A stretch of DNA of 64,000 bases from Archaeoglobus veneficus SNP6 (GCF_000194625.1 NC_015320.1:558001-622000); one strand, 5' to 3'. Numbered from the stretch's first letter, positions 35,905 through 45,099 are shown. A program made the numbers and translations. The notes: a model not told the origin generated them from the letters alone.

Positions 35905-37089
35905 CTAAACCTCTTCCGCGAGGAATATTCCGTCGTGAGTTCTTACTATCTCGAAAGTTGCGAAATCTCCTACCTTCCTATCTGTTCTGACTGTAACGAC
36001 TCTATCTCTGACAACCGCAAGCTTCTCGCCGAACATTCGCCCCTCTGCGATGAGTCTTGCCCTGAACCTCTCACCCTTCCTGATTGGCTGAGGTATGCGA
36101 GGCCTTTTCTCCATCCCAAAATCCTCTGGCCTGAGAATAAGCTTTACTCCGTACTCCTTTTCCCATTCTACAAGCCTATCGTAAAACTCTCTAAAAGACA
36201 TTACGTTCTTCAGCTTCCTCCCGTAGCGGTAGGGGATGTACTTCTGAATGCCCAGTGGGGGGTAGCGCTTTCCCGCGCCAATTTCGAGGGCGAAGCGTAT
36301 GATTTTCTCTATCTCATCATCGTTGTAGCCCGGAACCCATACTGGAGCTATGAGCAAGTCCATTTTGCTCTCAGCGATCATCTTTGCATTTTCGAGCACC
36401 CTACTCAGCGGGTACTTGATACCCGCAAGCCTGCTGGCCTTCTTCTGGTCGAGGGCGCTGATGGAGAGGTTGATGCGGGTAACGTATTTCTCCAGCATGT
36501 CTATGCGATCATCGTTCAGAAGAGTTCCATTCGTTTGCATAGAAATCACTTCGACTTCCTTTATTCTGCTTATTCTTTCCAGAAGCTCCTCCATGTATGG
36601 ATACAGTAAAGGTTCCCCCTGCCCGTCGATGTGCGCCTCAACACCCTTGCCCTTGAACTCCGCTATTTCCTTCAGCTTCTCAGCGAGGTATTCTGGCTCA
36701 ACAAGGTAGTCGGCAGCTCTCGTTCTGCTTCTTCTCCCCTCATCAACGCTGCAGAAAATGCAGTTGAGGTTGCAGCCGGTAACGCATCTCACCTGTATCA
36801 GGTTTGTCCCTCTATCTATGAGGCCGAAGGCTGCATGGCCCAAAAGAGGAATTCCACTCTCCCGCGTTACGACTACGAGCTCCCTCTTCGTTACGTGGCT
36901 GATAACCTTTCGGGGCTCAGCAATCGAAACTATGTACTCTTTTGGATATCTCTTCTCAAGCTTGCGGTAGTGGCTGAGGGGGATACGCACCTCTATGAAG
37001 TCCCTTACGAGAAAAACTTTCTCCCCGCTCTTTTTATCCTCGTACTCTTTGAAGATTCCAGAAACATCAGATTCCTTTGAGGTTTGCAA
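35905..37089 (-). CDS. Radical SAM protein with C-terminal TRAM-like domain
   Basis: The cluster motif RCVTGCNLNCIFCSVDEG (CX3CX2C) lies near the middle of the N-terminal half, then AHIDGQGEPLLYP (the GGEP equivalent) and LSISALDQKKASRL. The C-terminal ~60 residues (ARLIAEGRMFGEKLAVV to GIFLAEEV) resemble a TRAM/OB domain, suggesting RNA binding. The reaction is unknown. The open frame extends to 37134 and overlaps the upstream gene by 68 bp; a TTG at 37089 with GGGGA upstream would reduce that, so the start is uncertain. Confidence 0.75.
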   Translation of the reverse strand: MQTSKESDVSGIFKEYEDKKSGEKVFLVRDFIEVRIPLSHYRKLEKRYPKEYIVSIAEPRKVISHVTKRELVVVTRESGIPLLGHAAFGLIDRGTNLIQVRCVTGCNLNCIFCSVDEGRRSRTRAADYLVEPEYLAEKLKEIAEFKGKGVEAHIDGQGEPLLYPYMEELLERISRIKEVEVISMQTNGTLLNDDRIDMLEKYVTRINLSISALDQKKASRLAGIKYPLSRVLENAKMIAESKMDLLIAPVWVPGYNDDEIEKIIRFALEIGAGKRYPPLGIQKYIPYRYGRKLKNVMSFREFYDRLVEWEKEYGVKLILRPEDFGMEKRPRIPQPIRKGERFRARLIAEGRMFGEKLAVVRDRVVTVRTDRKVGDFATFEIVRTHDGIFLAEEV

Positions 37090-37303
37090 TAACTCTGAGT
37101 CCCCTTTCCGTAATCTTGAGCTCACCATCTTCATCTCTCAAAATTCCGTCGGCTTCGAGCTCCTTAACAACGCCTTCCAGTATCTTGAGGGGGATGCGTG
37201 TTATCTTTGAGATAGTTCGGATGTCGGCACTCTTCCTGCTAAGGACTTCGAGAACTTTGATTTTGCTGCGATTAGACGTTATGTGTCCTATCAACTCTTC
37301 CAT
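37067..37303 (-). CDS. Small winged-helix DNA-binding protein
   Basis: The 78-aa product is one winged helix: NRSKIKVLEVLSRKSADIRT, then ISKITRIPLKILEGVVKEL and a wing ILRDEDGELKITERGLRV. It is upstream of and overlaps the radical SAM gene, so they form one unit. Function is probably transcription control; the target is unknown. Confidence 0.75.
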   Translation of the reverse strand: MEELIGHITSNRSKIKVLEVLSRKSADIRTISKITRIPLKILEGVVKELEADGILRDEDGELKITERGLRVIANLKGI

Positions 37304-37345
37304 AGTCTTAGTTACGCAAAAAGGTTAATATACCTTCTTCCGGGA

Positions 37346-37666
37346 TTAGGGTTTTCTCAACTTTACAGCAGTTCCGTAGGCAAGTAATTCGGCGGCTCCA
37401 GCCATTGTCTGGGACGTGGCAAATCTTACATTAACAACGGCATCAGCTCCAAGCTTTTTGGCTTCGTTTATCATTCTATTGAGGGATTCCTTTCTTGCAT
37501 CGGCGAACATTTCTGTGTACTCCTCTATCTCTCCACCAACTATATTTTTCAGCCCGGCTATGATATCTTTCCCTACGTGCTTTGCTCTCACAGTATTTCC
37601 AAAAACTATTCCCAAGATTTCTACGATCCCATATCCTGGAACGTTTTCTGTATTTGTAACAATCAT
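37346..37666 (-). CDS. YbjQ/DUF74-family protein
   Basis: The 106-aa protein matches the YbjQ family: TNTENVPGYGIVEILGIVFG near the start, ARKESLNRMINEAKKLGADA, and a C-terminal AAELLAYGTAVKL. Family members form pentamers and have been suggested to bind metal, but the role is unknown. Start at 37666 has a GGAGGTGG just upstream and the longer frame is rejected. It overlaps the upstream small membrane gene by 4 bp. Confidence 0.85.
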   Translation of the reverse strand: MIVTNTENVPGYGIVEILGIVFGNTVRAKHVGKDIIAGLKNIVGGEIEEYTEMFADARKESLNRMINEAKKLGADAVVNVRFATSQTMAGAAELLAYGTAVKLRKP

Positions 37667-37839
37667 TCTACCACCTCCTCTATCCTTTTTTCTCTTCCTC
37701 CAAAAAGAAGAAGTACTAAGCCTACTGCGAGTAGCGGAAGTGAATAAATGAGGGTAAATGAAGTAACGAGCATAGATATTGTTGCTAAAATCAGCCCAGC
37801 AAAAATAAAACCTAATCCCCATTTTATGTGGCTGTCCAA
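37663..37839 (-). CDS. 58-aa two-span membrane protein
   Basis: A TTG at 37839 lies just after GAGGTG and begins LDSHIKWGLGFIFAGLILAT; a second span follows (LIYSLPLLAVGLVLLLFGG) with a charged end. Stop overlaps the YbjQ start (ATGA type), so the two are co-translated. In other genomes YbjQ proteins are often found with small membrane partners. Longer upstream frame lacks support. Confidence 0.6.
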   Translation of the reverse strand: MDSHIKWGLGFIFAGLILATISMLVTSFTLIYSLPLLAVGLVLLLFGGREKRIEEVVE

Positions 37840-37931
37840 TTTTTTCACCTCAGTACAGTTTTTGGTTATATATTGATAAAGCTTACTGCGACGAACACAA
37901 AGCTTAATAGTACATCGCATGATAAACACAT

Positions 37932-38242
37932 GGTGGGCTAGGCCGGGGGGTTCGGCGTCCCCTGTAACCCGAAACCGTCGATATGCGGGGGCCGAAGCCG
38001 AGGGAAGGTTCGCTCAGCGGGGATGCAAGTTTTGTCCGGCTCCGCAGAGTCCCCGTCCTGGAGGGTCGTCGGTTACGGTCGGGCTGCCCGGAGGGGCTGT
38101 CCGCCGTATTTGCCGGGGGAACCGGCCCAGGCCCGGAAGGGAGCAGGCTAACCCCGGACGTTCGGCGCTTCCAGGGGTGCGGGGAGGAGGAGTCGGGCTT
38201 AGCTGCTCCCCGTGATGCGGATCGACCCGAGGCGTGCCCACC
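37932..38242 (+). ncRNA. ffs: 7S signal recognition particle RNA
   Basis: The ends pair as GGTGGGC (37932-37938) with GCCCACC (38236-38242). The conserved apical SRP54-binding region of helix 8 is clear: GGCCCAGGCCCGGAAGGGAGCAGG near 38120-38150 (here interrupted after GGCCCAGGCCCGG). The 5' domain has the expected GGCCGGGGGGTTCGGC and TGTAACCCGAAA elements. It is very GC-rich, as expected for a hyperthermophile RNA. A T5 run follows. Confidence 0.93.
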
Positions 38243-38247
38243 TTTTT
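38243..38247 (+). terminator. T-run terminator of SRP RNA
   Basis: TTTTT directly follows the paired 3' end of the SRP RNA. Archaeal RNA polymerase terminates at T-runs like this without a hairpin. Confidence 0.5.
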
Positions 38248-38322
38248 CACTTTTGCTTTGATTGCAGTTTACCTTGCAAGCAGGTTCGATAACTTTAACT
38301 ACCACATCAAAAAGCGGCCATA

Positions 38323-38586
38323 GTGCTTGAATATTTAGTGGCATTATTGACGGGGATTATCTTAGGATATTTTATGGAAAGGAGAAATATTAGCGTATCT
38401 GTTGAAAAGCCCATGCAGATTGTTTTAATCTTGCTGATATTCTTCCTCGGGATGAATATTGGCAATACTCTTGACTTTGAAGAAATGTTCGAAGTTGGGT
38501 GGTTATCCACAGTGTTTGCATCTGCTACGATGGCTATGTGTTACACTTTTTCAAAAATTTACAGGAGGTGGAGCAGATTTTCGTAG
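38323..38586 (+). CDS. LysO-like exporter, N-terminal half (DUF340)
   Basis: The 87-aa product starts MLEYLVALLTGIILGYFMER and has three hydrophobic segments, like the N-terminal third of the LysO/YbjE lysine exporter. In bacteria this is one protein; here the C-terminal part is a separate overlapping ORF at 38568. A split-gene form, with the two chains assembling, is likely. No frameshift-prone sequence is evident at the overlap. Confidence 0.7.
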   Translation: MLEYLVALLTGIILGYFMERRNISVSVEKPMQIVLILLIFFLGMNIGNTLDFEEMFEVGWLSTVFASATMAMCYTFSKIYRRWSRFS

Positions 38587-39146
38587 CAGTTGTTTTGATA
38601 ACGCTGCTCTCCGGCATAGTCCTTGGCTATTACGGCTTTACGTTTCCAAACGGCGTAGAAGCGCTTCTTATGACCCTATTACTCATCATCGGTATCGACA
38701 TTGGAATGGCCGAAGGAAGGATCGAGAGGCTGAAAAAGGCATGGAAAGAGGCTTTCGTGTTGAGCATAGGAACAATTTCAGGTTCCTTGCTCGCAGGGCT
38801 GGTACTCGGTATTGTGCTAGACCTGCCACTACTGCTATCCGTCAGCGTCGCTGCAGGAATGGGCTGGTATTCTCTAACCGGCCCATTTTTAGCCAAAACC
38901 ATGGGTGCGTTTGCGGGAGCACTGGGTTTTTCATCCAACTTCATGAGAGAACTCCTGACGATTATAGTTTATCCCAAGATTGGAGACAAGGCGAGCGGTA
39001 TATCCATTGGAGGAGCTACAACGATGGATTCAACGCTACCCATAATCTCAAAGTTCTCTCCAGAGCTCTCGCTAACGGCCTTTGTGCACGGATTCATAGT
39101 TTCCATAGCAGTCCCGTTCCTGCTTTCGGTTCTGTCTCTTCTGTAA
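38568..39146 (+). CDS. LysO-like exporter, C-terminal part (DUF340)
   Basis: About 192 aa starting near VEQIFVAVVLITLLSG. About six spans, including SVAAGMGWYSLTGPFLAKTM and ELLTIIVYPKIGDKASGISI, with GGATTMDSTLPIIS, the conserved LysO C-terminal motifs. The GTG at 38568 lies inside its own AGGAGGTGG, so the true start may be slightly further downstream. It overlaps the N-terminal half by 19 bp and is presumably co-translated. Probable substrate is L-lysine or a related amino acid. Confidence 0.75.
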   Translation: MEQIFVAVVLITLLSGIVLGYYGFTFPNGVEALLMTLLLIIGIDIGMAEGRIERLKKAWKEAFVLSIGTISGSLLAGLVLGIVLDLPLLLSVSVAAGMGWYSLTGPFLAKTMGAFAGALGFSSNFMRELLTIIVYPKIGDKASGISIGGATTMDSTLPIISKFSPELSLTAFVHGFIVSIAVPFLLSVLSLL

Positions 39147-39209
39147 CCCATTGCTCTTCTCGCCCCCCCATCGCCAAACTTTAAATTCCCCATCCCTCAG
39201 CAGGAGGCA

Positions 39210-40283
39210 ATGAAAAAAGCCCGGGTTGCAATGGCCACACCGTACTACCCTCCACACATAGGAGGCGTTGAAATCCACTCGAAAAACCTCGCAGAGGGTC
39301 TGAAAGCAAGAGGCTACGACGTAGTCGTAATCTCCTCAACGGGCTCTGATGTGGTAGTTCCGAGCATTCCCATTCCTTATTCCCCTATTCCACTCTTTTT
39401 CCCGAACATCAACGCGAATATCTATCACTCCCACGTTCCATCTCCCTTCTTCGCAAGAAAACTTGCTAAGTTAGCTGTGCACAGCAGCAAACCACATATT
39501 GTCACCTACCACAACGATGTTGTCGTGCCGCCGAAGGTTGGTGGCCACAGGATACCCTCATCCATCGCAAGGTGGGTGGAGAAGATAAACGATTTTCTTA
39601 TCGAGCCAGTCCTCGAAAAAGCTGACGTAATCATCGCAACCACGCGCAGTTACGCTGAATCCTCACCAATTCTATCAAAATTCATGGAGAAGGTGGAAAT
39701 TGTTCCCAACGCCGTCAACGTAAGCGAATTTACGCCCGGCAAGGATGCTGGAGAGAGGGAAGCTATAGTCCTCTACGTTGGCAGGCTCGTAGAGTACAAG
39801 GGTTTGCCTCTGCTGATTAAAGCAATGGCCGAGGTGCAAAGAAGAATCAACGCGAAACTCGTTGTTGTAGGAGAGGGAGAAGACAGAAAAGCCTTTGAAA
39901 GGCTTGCAGCAAAACTCGGCGTAAACGTAACCTTTACTGGCAGACTGCCAAAAGATGATGTCGTGAGATGGATGGGTAAAGCGAGAGTTCTCGTCCTTCC
40001 TTCTTTTTCCAGACTCGAAGCCTTCGGCATAGTCCTTCTCGAAGCTATGGCTTGTTCTACACCAGTTCTCGCCGCAAACATCCCGGGGGTTTCGGAAGTT
40101 GCATCCGAGGGGGGTTTAACGTTTAGCAACGATTCGGAACTTGCGGAGCTGATTGTTAAATTGCTCTCAGACGACAAACTCGCAACCGAGCTTGGAAACA
40201 GAGGCAGGAAGGCCGTAGAGCAGAAGTACGACTGGAATGTTGTTCTCGACAGGATAGAAGAAATATACGGTGCTCTGCTATGA
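39210..40283 (+). CDS. GT4-family glycosyltransferase
   Basis: The 357-aa protein has two Rossmann halves: PYYPPHIGGVEIHSKNLAEG at the N-terminus and the donor-binding C-terminal half with VLYVGRLVEYKGLPLLIKAM, VLPSFSRLEAFGIVLLEAMA (the E-x7-E motif). It is a retaining transferase of cell-surface or lipid glycan synthesis. It is the first of three genes with 4-bp and 8-bp spacings: GT4, GT2, and a flippase-like membrane protein. Confidence 0.92.
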   Translation: MKKARVAMATPYYPPHIGGVEIHSKNLAEGLKARGYDVVVISSTGSDVVVPSIPIPYSPIPLFFPNINANIYHSHVPSPFFARKLAKLAVHSSKPHIVTYHNDVVVPPKVGGHRIPSSIARWVEKINDFLIEPVLEKADVIIATTRSYAESSPILSKFMEKVEIVPNAVNVSEFTPGKDAGEREAIVLYVGRLVEYKGLPLLIKAMAEVQRRINAKLVVVGEGEDRKAFERLAAKLGVNVTFTGRLPKDDVVRWMGKARVLVLPSFSRLEAFGIVLLEAMACSTPVLAANIPGVSEVASEGGLTFSNDSELAELIVKLLSDDKLATELGNRGRKAVEQKYDWNVVLDRIEEIYGALL

Positions 40284-41242
40284 AGCTTGCGATAGTCGTT
40301 CCGGTTTCACCCTTCGAGCCGGTTGAAATTCTTAAGCAGTCGGCGCTGCATCTGAAAAGTCTTGATTATAGAGGAATGGTGATCAAGTTACTCTATGTGG
40401 TCGATTTGAAGGAAGAAGGAGATGAAAGAGTCAAAGCTCTCAGAAAGCTGGGCGTAGAGGTGCTTGAGAGAAGAACCACGAGGGGAAAGAGAGCAGGGGC
40501 GATAAATGATGCGCTCAAAGCTTTGAAGGACTTCATGCCCGATTACATCGCAATCTTCGACGTCGATTCGAGGCCGGCAAAGGACTTCGTGGTCAAATGC
40601 GTTAAAGCCCTCGAGAACGACGCGAAAGCGTACATCGCGTCCTCTCCTCGCTACATCTCCAACCCCATAAACCTCGTCTCGAAGACAATAGAAGCAGAGT
40701 ACCACCTCATAAACTTCCTCCTCAGGAGATCTGGATTCCGACAATTCAACGGCCTCATTGGGGTTCTGAGGGCGAAATACCTCTTTAAATATCGGCTCAG
40801 AGAGGGCGCTGTTGCTGAAGACGCGGACTTCGCAACCCGCATGCATGCAAGGGGTTTGAGGGCAATTTTCGTCGGAGACACTTTAACCTACGAGCAATCC
40901 CCTCTCAGCTGGAAAGACCTCTTCAACCAGCGTAAGAGGTGGTACTACGGCGGACTCCAGCTGTGGAGATACTGGAAGGACGTAAAGCGTAGCAGAGATT
41001 CGAACTTTATTCTCTCGTGGTTCATGGCTTTGACCTTCACATATTTCGTTGCTCTCCTCCTTCCGCTCATGGTCTTTTCCCCGCCCTTAATCATCTACCG
41101 ATTCCGAAACGTTAAAAAGCTTGTAGTGGTTGCTGGTCTGGTTATTCACACAGTCCTTCTCCAGTATGCAGCAATTCAGGCAATGCTAAGCTTTGCGAGG
41201 AAGAGAGGCGTGGAGTGGAAGGCAATTGAAAGAAGTCTGTAG
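40280..41242 (+). CDS. GT2-family membrane glycosyltransferase
   Basis: The 320-aa protein has the GT-A fold: DYIAIFDVDSRPAKDFV supplies the DXD metal site, and AEDADFATRMHARG and QRKRWYYGGLQLW are the ED and Q/R-x-x-R-W motifs of processive enzymes. C-terminal membrane spans follow. It overlaps the GT4 stop by 4 bp and makes glycolipid or polysaccharide with it. Confidence 0.9.
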   Translation: MKLAIVVPVSPFEPVEILKQSALHLKSLDYRGMVIKLLYVVDLKEEGDERVKALRKLGVEVLERRTTRGKRAGAINDALKALKDFMPDYIAIFDVDSRPAKDFVVKCVKALENDAKAYIASSPRYISNPINLVSKTIEAEYHLINFLLRRSGFRQFNGLIGVLRAKYLFKYRLREGAVAEDADFATRMHARGLRAIFVGDTLTYEQSPLSWKDLFNQRKRWYYGGLQLWRYWKDVKRSRDSNFILSWFMALTFTYFVALLLPLMVFSPPLIIYRFRNVKKLVVVAGLVIHTVLLQYAAIQAMLSFARKRGVEWKAIERSL

Positions 41243-41250
41243 GTGATAGA

Positions 41251-42243
41251 GTGAAGAAAGCGTTAATTGGCGTCATAATAAGCATCCTGACGATTGCAGT
41301 AATCTTCAGGCTCACTGAGACGAATGTAACATGGCAAGTCATTTTTCAGGCTAACCTGTTCTTTCTTTCTATAGCTTTCCTCCTTCACGTCTTTTTCTGG
41401 TTTTTCTGGGCCATCAGGCTGAAATCCCTCGCAGATTCTCTCGGTCAGCCCATATCATTGGGATACGCCCTCGAGGTTTCGATAGCGAGCACGTTTCTTG
41501 CGGCCATTACACCATCTTCAGCCGGAGGCGAGCCGCTGAGGATTAAGATGTTACACGATGCGGGAGTGAGCGTTGGTTCAGCAACTGCGGTAGTGCTCGC
41601 AGAAAGGCTCCTCGACGCAATATTTTTCATTGCTGCTCTACCCGTTTTTCTCCTTTTAACTGGCTTCTCAACGAAGCTCGGAATAGAAATTGGTCTCTTG
41701 TTTGCCTTATGTCTCTTTGGCTTCATAATCTTCCTTTATCTTCTCCTGAAAAGGCCGGAAAGACTTGACAGCTTTACCTCCTGGCTTGTGAGGTTCATTG
41801 CGAGATTTAGCAGGGAGAGGGCAGAGAAGGCAGGGGAGAAAATCAGGGCCGAGTTGATGAGGTTCAGAGAGGCTTTAATAAGCCTCGCGAAAAATTCATA
41901 CAGAAAAATCGCTTCCATTATGGTTATTACTTCCTGCATCTGGTTCTCCGAGTTTCTTGTACCTTCAGCAATCCTCGCTGCCTTTGGATGCGATCCGGAG
42001 CTTTTGCTTTCTCTCACGTCTCAGCTCATCCTCGTAATAATCTCTCTCGTCCCGCTAACCCCGGGGGCAAGCGGGATTGCCGAAGTGGGGATGAGTTACC
42101 TCTATTCAAAATTCGTGCCCCAGCACATTATAGGTGTGCTGACGGGTGTGTGGAGATTTATAACGTACTTCCTCAATCTGATAGTAGGCTTCGTAGTGAA
42201 CGTAAAACTGCTGAAGTCAAAATATATTGATCAAAAATATTAA
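41251..42243 (+). CDS. LPG-synthase-TM / AglD-like integral membrane protein (UPF0104)
   Basis: The 330-aa product has about eight spans and the family motifs AITPSSAGGEPLRIKML and VPLTPGASGIAEVGMSYLYS. Such proteins accompany glycosyltransferases and may move or modify lipid-linked sugars. GTG start at 41251 with GGTGA upstream. Third gene of the glycosyl cluster. Confidence 0.88.
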   Translation: MKKALIGVIISILTIAVIFRLTETNVTWQVIFQANLFFLSIAFLLHVFFWFFWAIRLKSLADSLGQPISLGYALEVSIASTFLAAITPSSAGGEPLRIKMLHDAGVSVGSATAVVLAERLLDAIFFIAALPVFLLLTGFSTKLGIEIGLLFALCLFGFIIFLYLLLKRPERLDSFTSWLVRFIARFSRERAEKAGEKIRAELMRFREALISLAKNSYRKIASIMVITSCIWFSEFLVPSAILAAFGCDPELLLSLTSQLILVIISLVPLTPGASGIAEVGMSYLYSKFVPQHIIGVLTGVWRFITYFLNLIVGFVVNVKLLKSKYIDQKY

Positions 42244-42257
42244 CGAAATGTTGGTTA

Positions 42258-42671
42258 CTACAGGTAACTCATGACTTCTTCAACTTCCAGACCAATGTCT
42301 TCCAGCTTTTTCTTTGCCCTGCTGAATGCGTTGTAGTTGTACTCTTCATCCCTTGCCCTCGCAATAAGTGCGTCATACTCAGATGTGCTTAGAAGTTCCT
42401 TCAGAAACTTCTTCATTTCCGTTCTGTCGATTACTCTAACTTCATCTCTTGAAATCAGGTTCTTGCTACCGTTGAACGCCATTGCCTCATTTCTCCAGCA
42501 CTTTTCGCACTCTGAAACGAGTATGTAAAAATTCCCCTCGCGGAACCATGACTTCTGATACATCACGCCTCCGCACGTGCAAAAGCCACCGAATACCTTC
42601 TGTTTTACTTTCTCTCCCTTTACCACATGCCCGTCAACGAAGAACTTTGTGAGTGGTTCTATTAGTATCAT
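42258..42671 (-). CDS. Zinc-binding protein of unknown function
   Basis: About 137 aa, start placed at MILIEPLTKFF. A four-Cys site is likely: FCTCGGVMY and ECEKCWRNE, about 25 residues apart with beta strands between, as in a zinc ribbon. The C-terminal half is helical (KKFLKELLSTSEYDALIARA). Four closely spaced Met codons make the start uncertain. It is convergent with the glycosyl cluster. No known family. Confidence 0.6.
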   Translation of the reverse strand: MILIEPLTKFFVDGHVVKGEKVKQKVFGGFCTCGGVMYQKSWFREGNFYILVSECEKCWRNEAMAFNGSKNLISRDEVRVIDRTEMKKFLKELLSTSEYDALIARARDEEYNYNAFSRAKKKLEDIGLEVEEVMSYL

Positions 42672-42797
42672 GAGTATCATAATAGAACTCACGATATATA
42701 TCTTTTTTGGTAAGAATAGTTTATAAGCGCAGTATCGTAAATCTTAAGGCTACACAGATAAATTGCACTAAAAAGTACAGAATATAAAGCTTTTGAT

Positions 42798-43037
42798 TTA
42801 AACTGGTATAACTTTCTTAACTTCAGGCACCCTCTGCTTTATTCGCTGTTCAACGAACATTGCGAGCGTGACCTGCGAAAGAGGACAGCCATAGCACGCT
42901 CCGAGTAGTTGAACCTTTACAACACCGCTTTCCTCGTCAACGTCAACGACAGCGATGTTTCCACCATCCTGGATGAGTGCAGGCCTTATTTCCTCTTCAA
43001 CGACTTTCTCAACCTTTTCTTTTAATCCCATGGCCAT
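42798..43037 (-). CDS. nfu: NifU C-terminal-domain (Nfu) Fe-S carrier
   Basis: The 79-aa protein has the Nfu domain: ALIQDGGNIAVVDVDEESG and the cluster motif LLGACYGCPLSQVTLA (CX2C). It carries and delivers [4Fe-4S] clusters to apoproteins in the cytoplasm. Length is the usual single-domain archaeal form. Met 1 or Met 3 could be the start. The 90 bp on either side show promoter-like AT tracts only. Confidence 0.92.
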   Translation of the reverse strand: MAMGLKEKVEKVVEEEIRPALIQDGGNIAVVDVDEESGVVKVQLLGACYGCPLSQVTLAMFVEQRIKQRVPEVKKVIPV

Positions 43038-43129
43038 GAGTCAGTCAGGTCATATTTAAATGTTTCCGCCACATTCGCATTGAGAACTACATAGCAAATC
43101 TTCTACGACATTCGAAGAAGGTCGAATGA

Positions 43130-43825
43130 TTAAATACTGAAGCTCATCAAATCCTCTGCTATTTCTCCAAAGCCAAGAAATGCAAGAATGTCGTCTTTGA
43201 CCGCATAGGCGTGAGGATACATGTGCGTGTAGAAAATTCTCTCGGCCTTGGCTTTATCGAGGCATTCTTTCATGTTTTCAGGTGTGGTGTGGAAGTCTGA
43301 TTGACCTGACGGCAGCGAAAGTTCGTGGATTAATGCATCACATTCTATGCTGAAGAGTTCTGGAAAAGCCCTCGTGTCGCCACTCACCACGAGCGCCCCG
43401 TCAATTACGTATGCCCTGCTGACTATAGAGTGGAAAGTTGGTATCGTTTCGACTTTCATACCGCAAACCTCGAAGCTACTTTCTTCGTTAACCTCGAAGC
43501 TAAGTTTTTGTCTGAGATAGGGGAACGCTTCCAGCAGGCTCTCCACGAACGCCTTCGTGCCCGGAGGCCCGTATATCTCCAGCTTTCCTGCGTTTTCGAG
43601 CCATCTCGCCTTCAGCAGAGGAAGCAGGTCTGCGTTGTGGTCGAGGTGGTTGTGGGTGATAAGAACGGCATCGATCTCCTCCACCCTTACTCCAACGTCT
43701 CCGAGCCTCCTGAACGCTCCACACCCAATATCAATCAGGATCCTTGCTGAGTCCTCCACAAGAACACAGCTCTGGGCCTTTTGAGTGTCAACGGCAGTTC
43801 CGGTACCGAGAAAGGTGACCTTCAT
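43130..43825 (-). CDS. MBL-fold hydrolase (RNase Z-like branch)
   Basis: The 231-aa protein starts MKVTFLGTGTAVDTQKAQSC and has LITHNHLDHNADLLPLL (HXHXDH), SGDTRAFPE and FYTHMYPHAY, the RNase Z/ElaC-like arrangement but without a clear tRNA exosite arm. Likely a phosphodiesterase; the substrate is uncertain. It is 20 bp downstream of the MtaB-like gene on the same strand, so the pair may work in tRNA metabolism. Confidence 0.82.
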   Translation of the reverse strand: MKVTFLGTGTAVDTQKAQSCVLVEDSARILIDIGCGAFRRLGDVGVRVEEIDAVLITHNHLDHNADLLPLLKARWLENAGKLEIYGPPGTKAFVESLLEAFPYLRQKLSFEVNEESSFEVCGMKVETIPTFHSIVSRAYVIDGALVVSGDTRAFPELFSIECDALIHELSLPSGQSDFHTTPENMKECLDKAKAERIFYTHMYPHAYAVKDDILAFLGFGEIAEDLMSFSI

Positions 43826-43845
43826 ACCTCAGGCTATGCGTGCAG

Positions 43846-45099
43846 TCACAAAGCCCTTTCGCCTATCAAATGAGTCGGCGTGTAGTCTGTAACCCTGACC
43901 CTGCAGAACTCGCCTATTTCTCCCTGCTTCAAAATTACCGGCCTGTAAGCGTTCGTCCTCGAGAGTAGCCCGTTGCTCCGCTTTGTAATAACCACATCAA
44001 ACGTTTTGCCAACGAATGTCGAATTCTTTTTTTCCTTTATCCTGTTGGCAAGCCTCGTTACAGCCCTCGATCTGTCCTTCTTTATCCAGTCAGGCATATC
44101 TCTAAGTCTGAAGGCTGGCGTTCCCTTGCGGGGAGAATAGCGGGTTACGTTGACCAGGTCGGGTCTCGTTCTCCTCACGAGGTCGAGGGATTTGTAAAAC
44201 GCTTCCTCGCTCTCCGTCGGAAATCCAACTATTATGTCCGTCGAAATCATCACGTCGTCAAATCTCTTCCTGAAGGCCGAAACTACCTCCTCGTACTCTT
44301 CAACGCCGTGGTCTCTGCCCATATCCCTCAGTACTTTCTCATCGCCGCTCTGCACGGGAAGATGGAGAAACTTGTATATCTTCTCACTTTCGAAGGCATT
44401 CAGCAAGTCGTCGAGCATGCTGTACGCGTGCCTTGGATTCATCATCCCAACTCTCACTCTGAACATCCCCTCGATGGCAGAGATTTTTTCGAGCAAGTCC
44501 GGAAGATTCGTTCCAATGTCGTGGCCGTACGCTCCCGTGTCCTGAGACGTGAGCTGAATTTCCACATATCCTGCTCTGACGGCCTTTTTAATTTCTTCCA
44601 CAATTCCATCGGGACTGAAGCTTCTCAACCTGCCCCTCGCAAACCTCGTCGCGCAAAACGTGCATCTGCCGGTGCAGCCTTCCGCAATAGACACTATTGC
44701 AATTCCACCTGCCATGCGTTGCTTCTCGCACCTTGTCTTGTCTATCTCGCTCTTATCGAGCAGAAAGAGCTTATTTCCAGAAACTGCTGCTTTTATCACC
44801 TCATCTATCCTGTGAACGTTATCAGGACTTATGGCTGCATTGGCAACTTCCATCACCTTTTTCTTCGCAATCCTTGGCAGGCAGCCAGCCATGACTACAG
44901 TTTTCCCCATCTGCCTGAGCTGCCTGGCTCTATTCAGAATCTTCCGTTCAGTGTAGTCAATGACGCCGCACGAGTTGATTACGACGACATCTGCATCTTC
45001 AACGGACGATAGTTCAAACTCCCTCGAAACTTCGGCCCTTATTATATCGCTGTCCGCCTGATTCATCGTGCATCCGTAGGTTTCGATGGCAACCCTCAC
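43846..45099 (-). CDS. tRNA t6A methylthiotransferase (MtaB/CDKAL1 type)
   Basis: The 417-aa protein has the full methylthiotransferase order: N-terminal MTTase domain (VAIETYGCTMNQADSD, VINSCGVIDYTERK, VMAGCLPRIA provide three Cys), radical SAM motif AEGCTGRCTFCATRFARGRL, and a C-terminal TRAM domain. It adds methylthio to t6A37 in tRNA. GTG at 45099 is preferred; the open frame upstream encodes an unrelated hydrophobic stretch. Confidence 0.92.
   Translation of the reverse strand: MRVAIETYGCTMNQADSDIIRAEVSREFELSSVEDADVVVINSCGVIDYTERKILNRARQLRQMGKTVVMAGCLPRIAKKKVMEVANAAISPDNVHRIDEVIKAAVSGNKLFLLDKSEIDKTRCEKQRMAGGIAIVSIAEGCTGRCTFCATRFARGRLRSFSPDGIVEEIKKAVRAGYVEIQLTSQDTGAYGHDIGTNLPDLLEKISAIEGMFRVRVGMMNPRHAYSMLDDLLNAFESEKIYKFLHLPVQSGDEKVLRDMGRDHGVEEYEEVVSAFRKRFDDVMISTDIIVGFPTESEEAFYKSLDLVRRTRPDLVNVTRYSPRKGTPAFRLRDMPDWIKKDRSRAVTRLANRIKEKKNSTFVGKTFDVVITKRSNGLLSRTNAYRPVILKQGEIGEFCRVRVTDYTPTHLIGERAL

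Noticed and set aside
37904-38344. Several long Pro/Arg/Gly-rich frames on both strands.
   Set aside because: They are shadows of the GC-rich SRP RNA gene.
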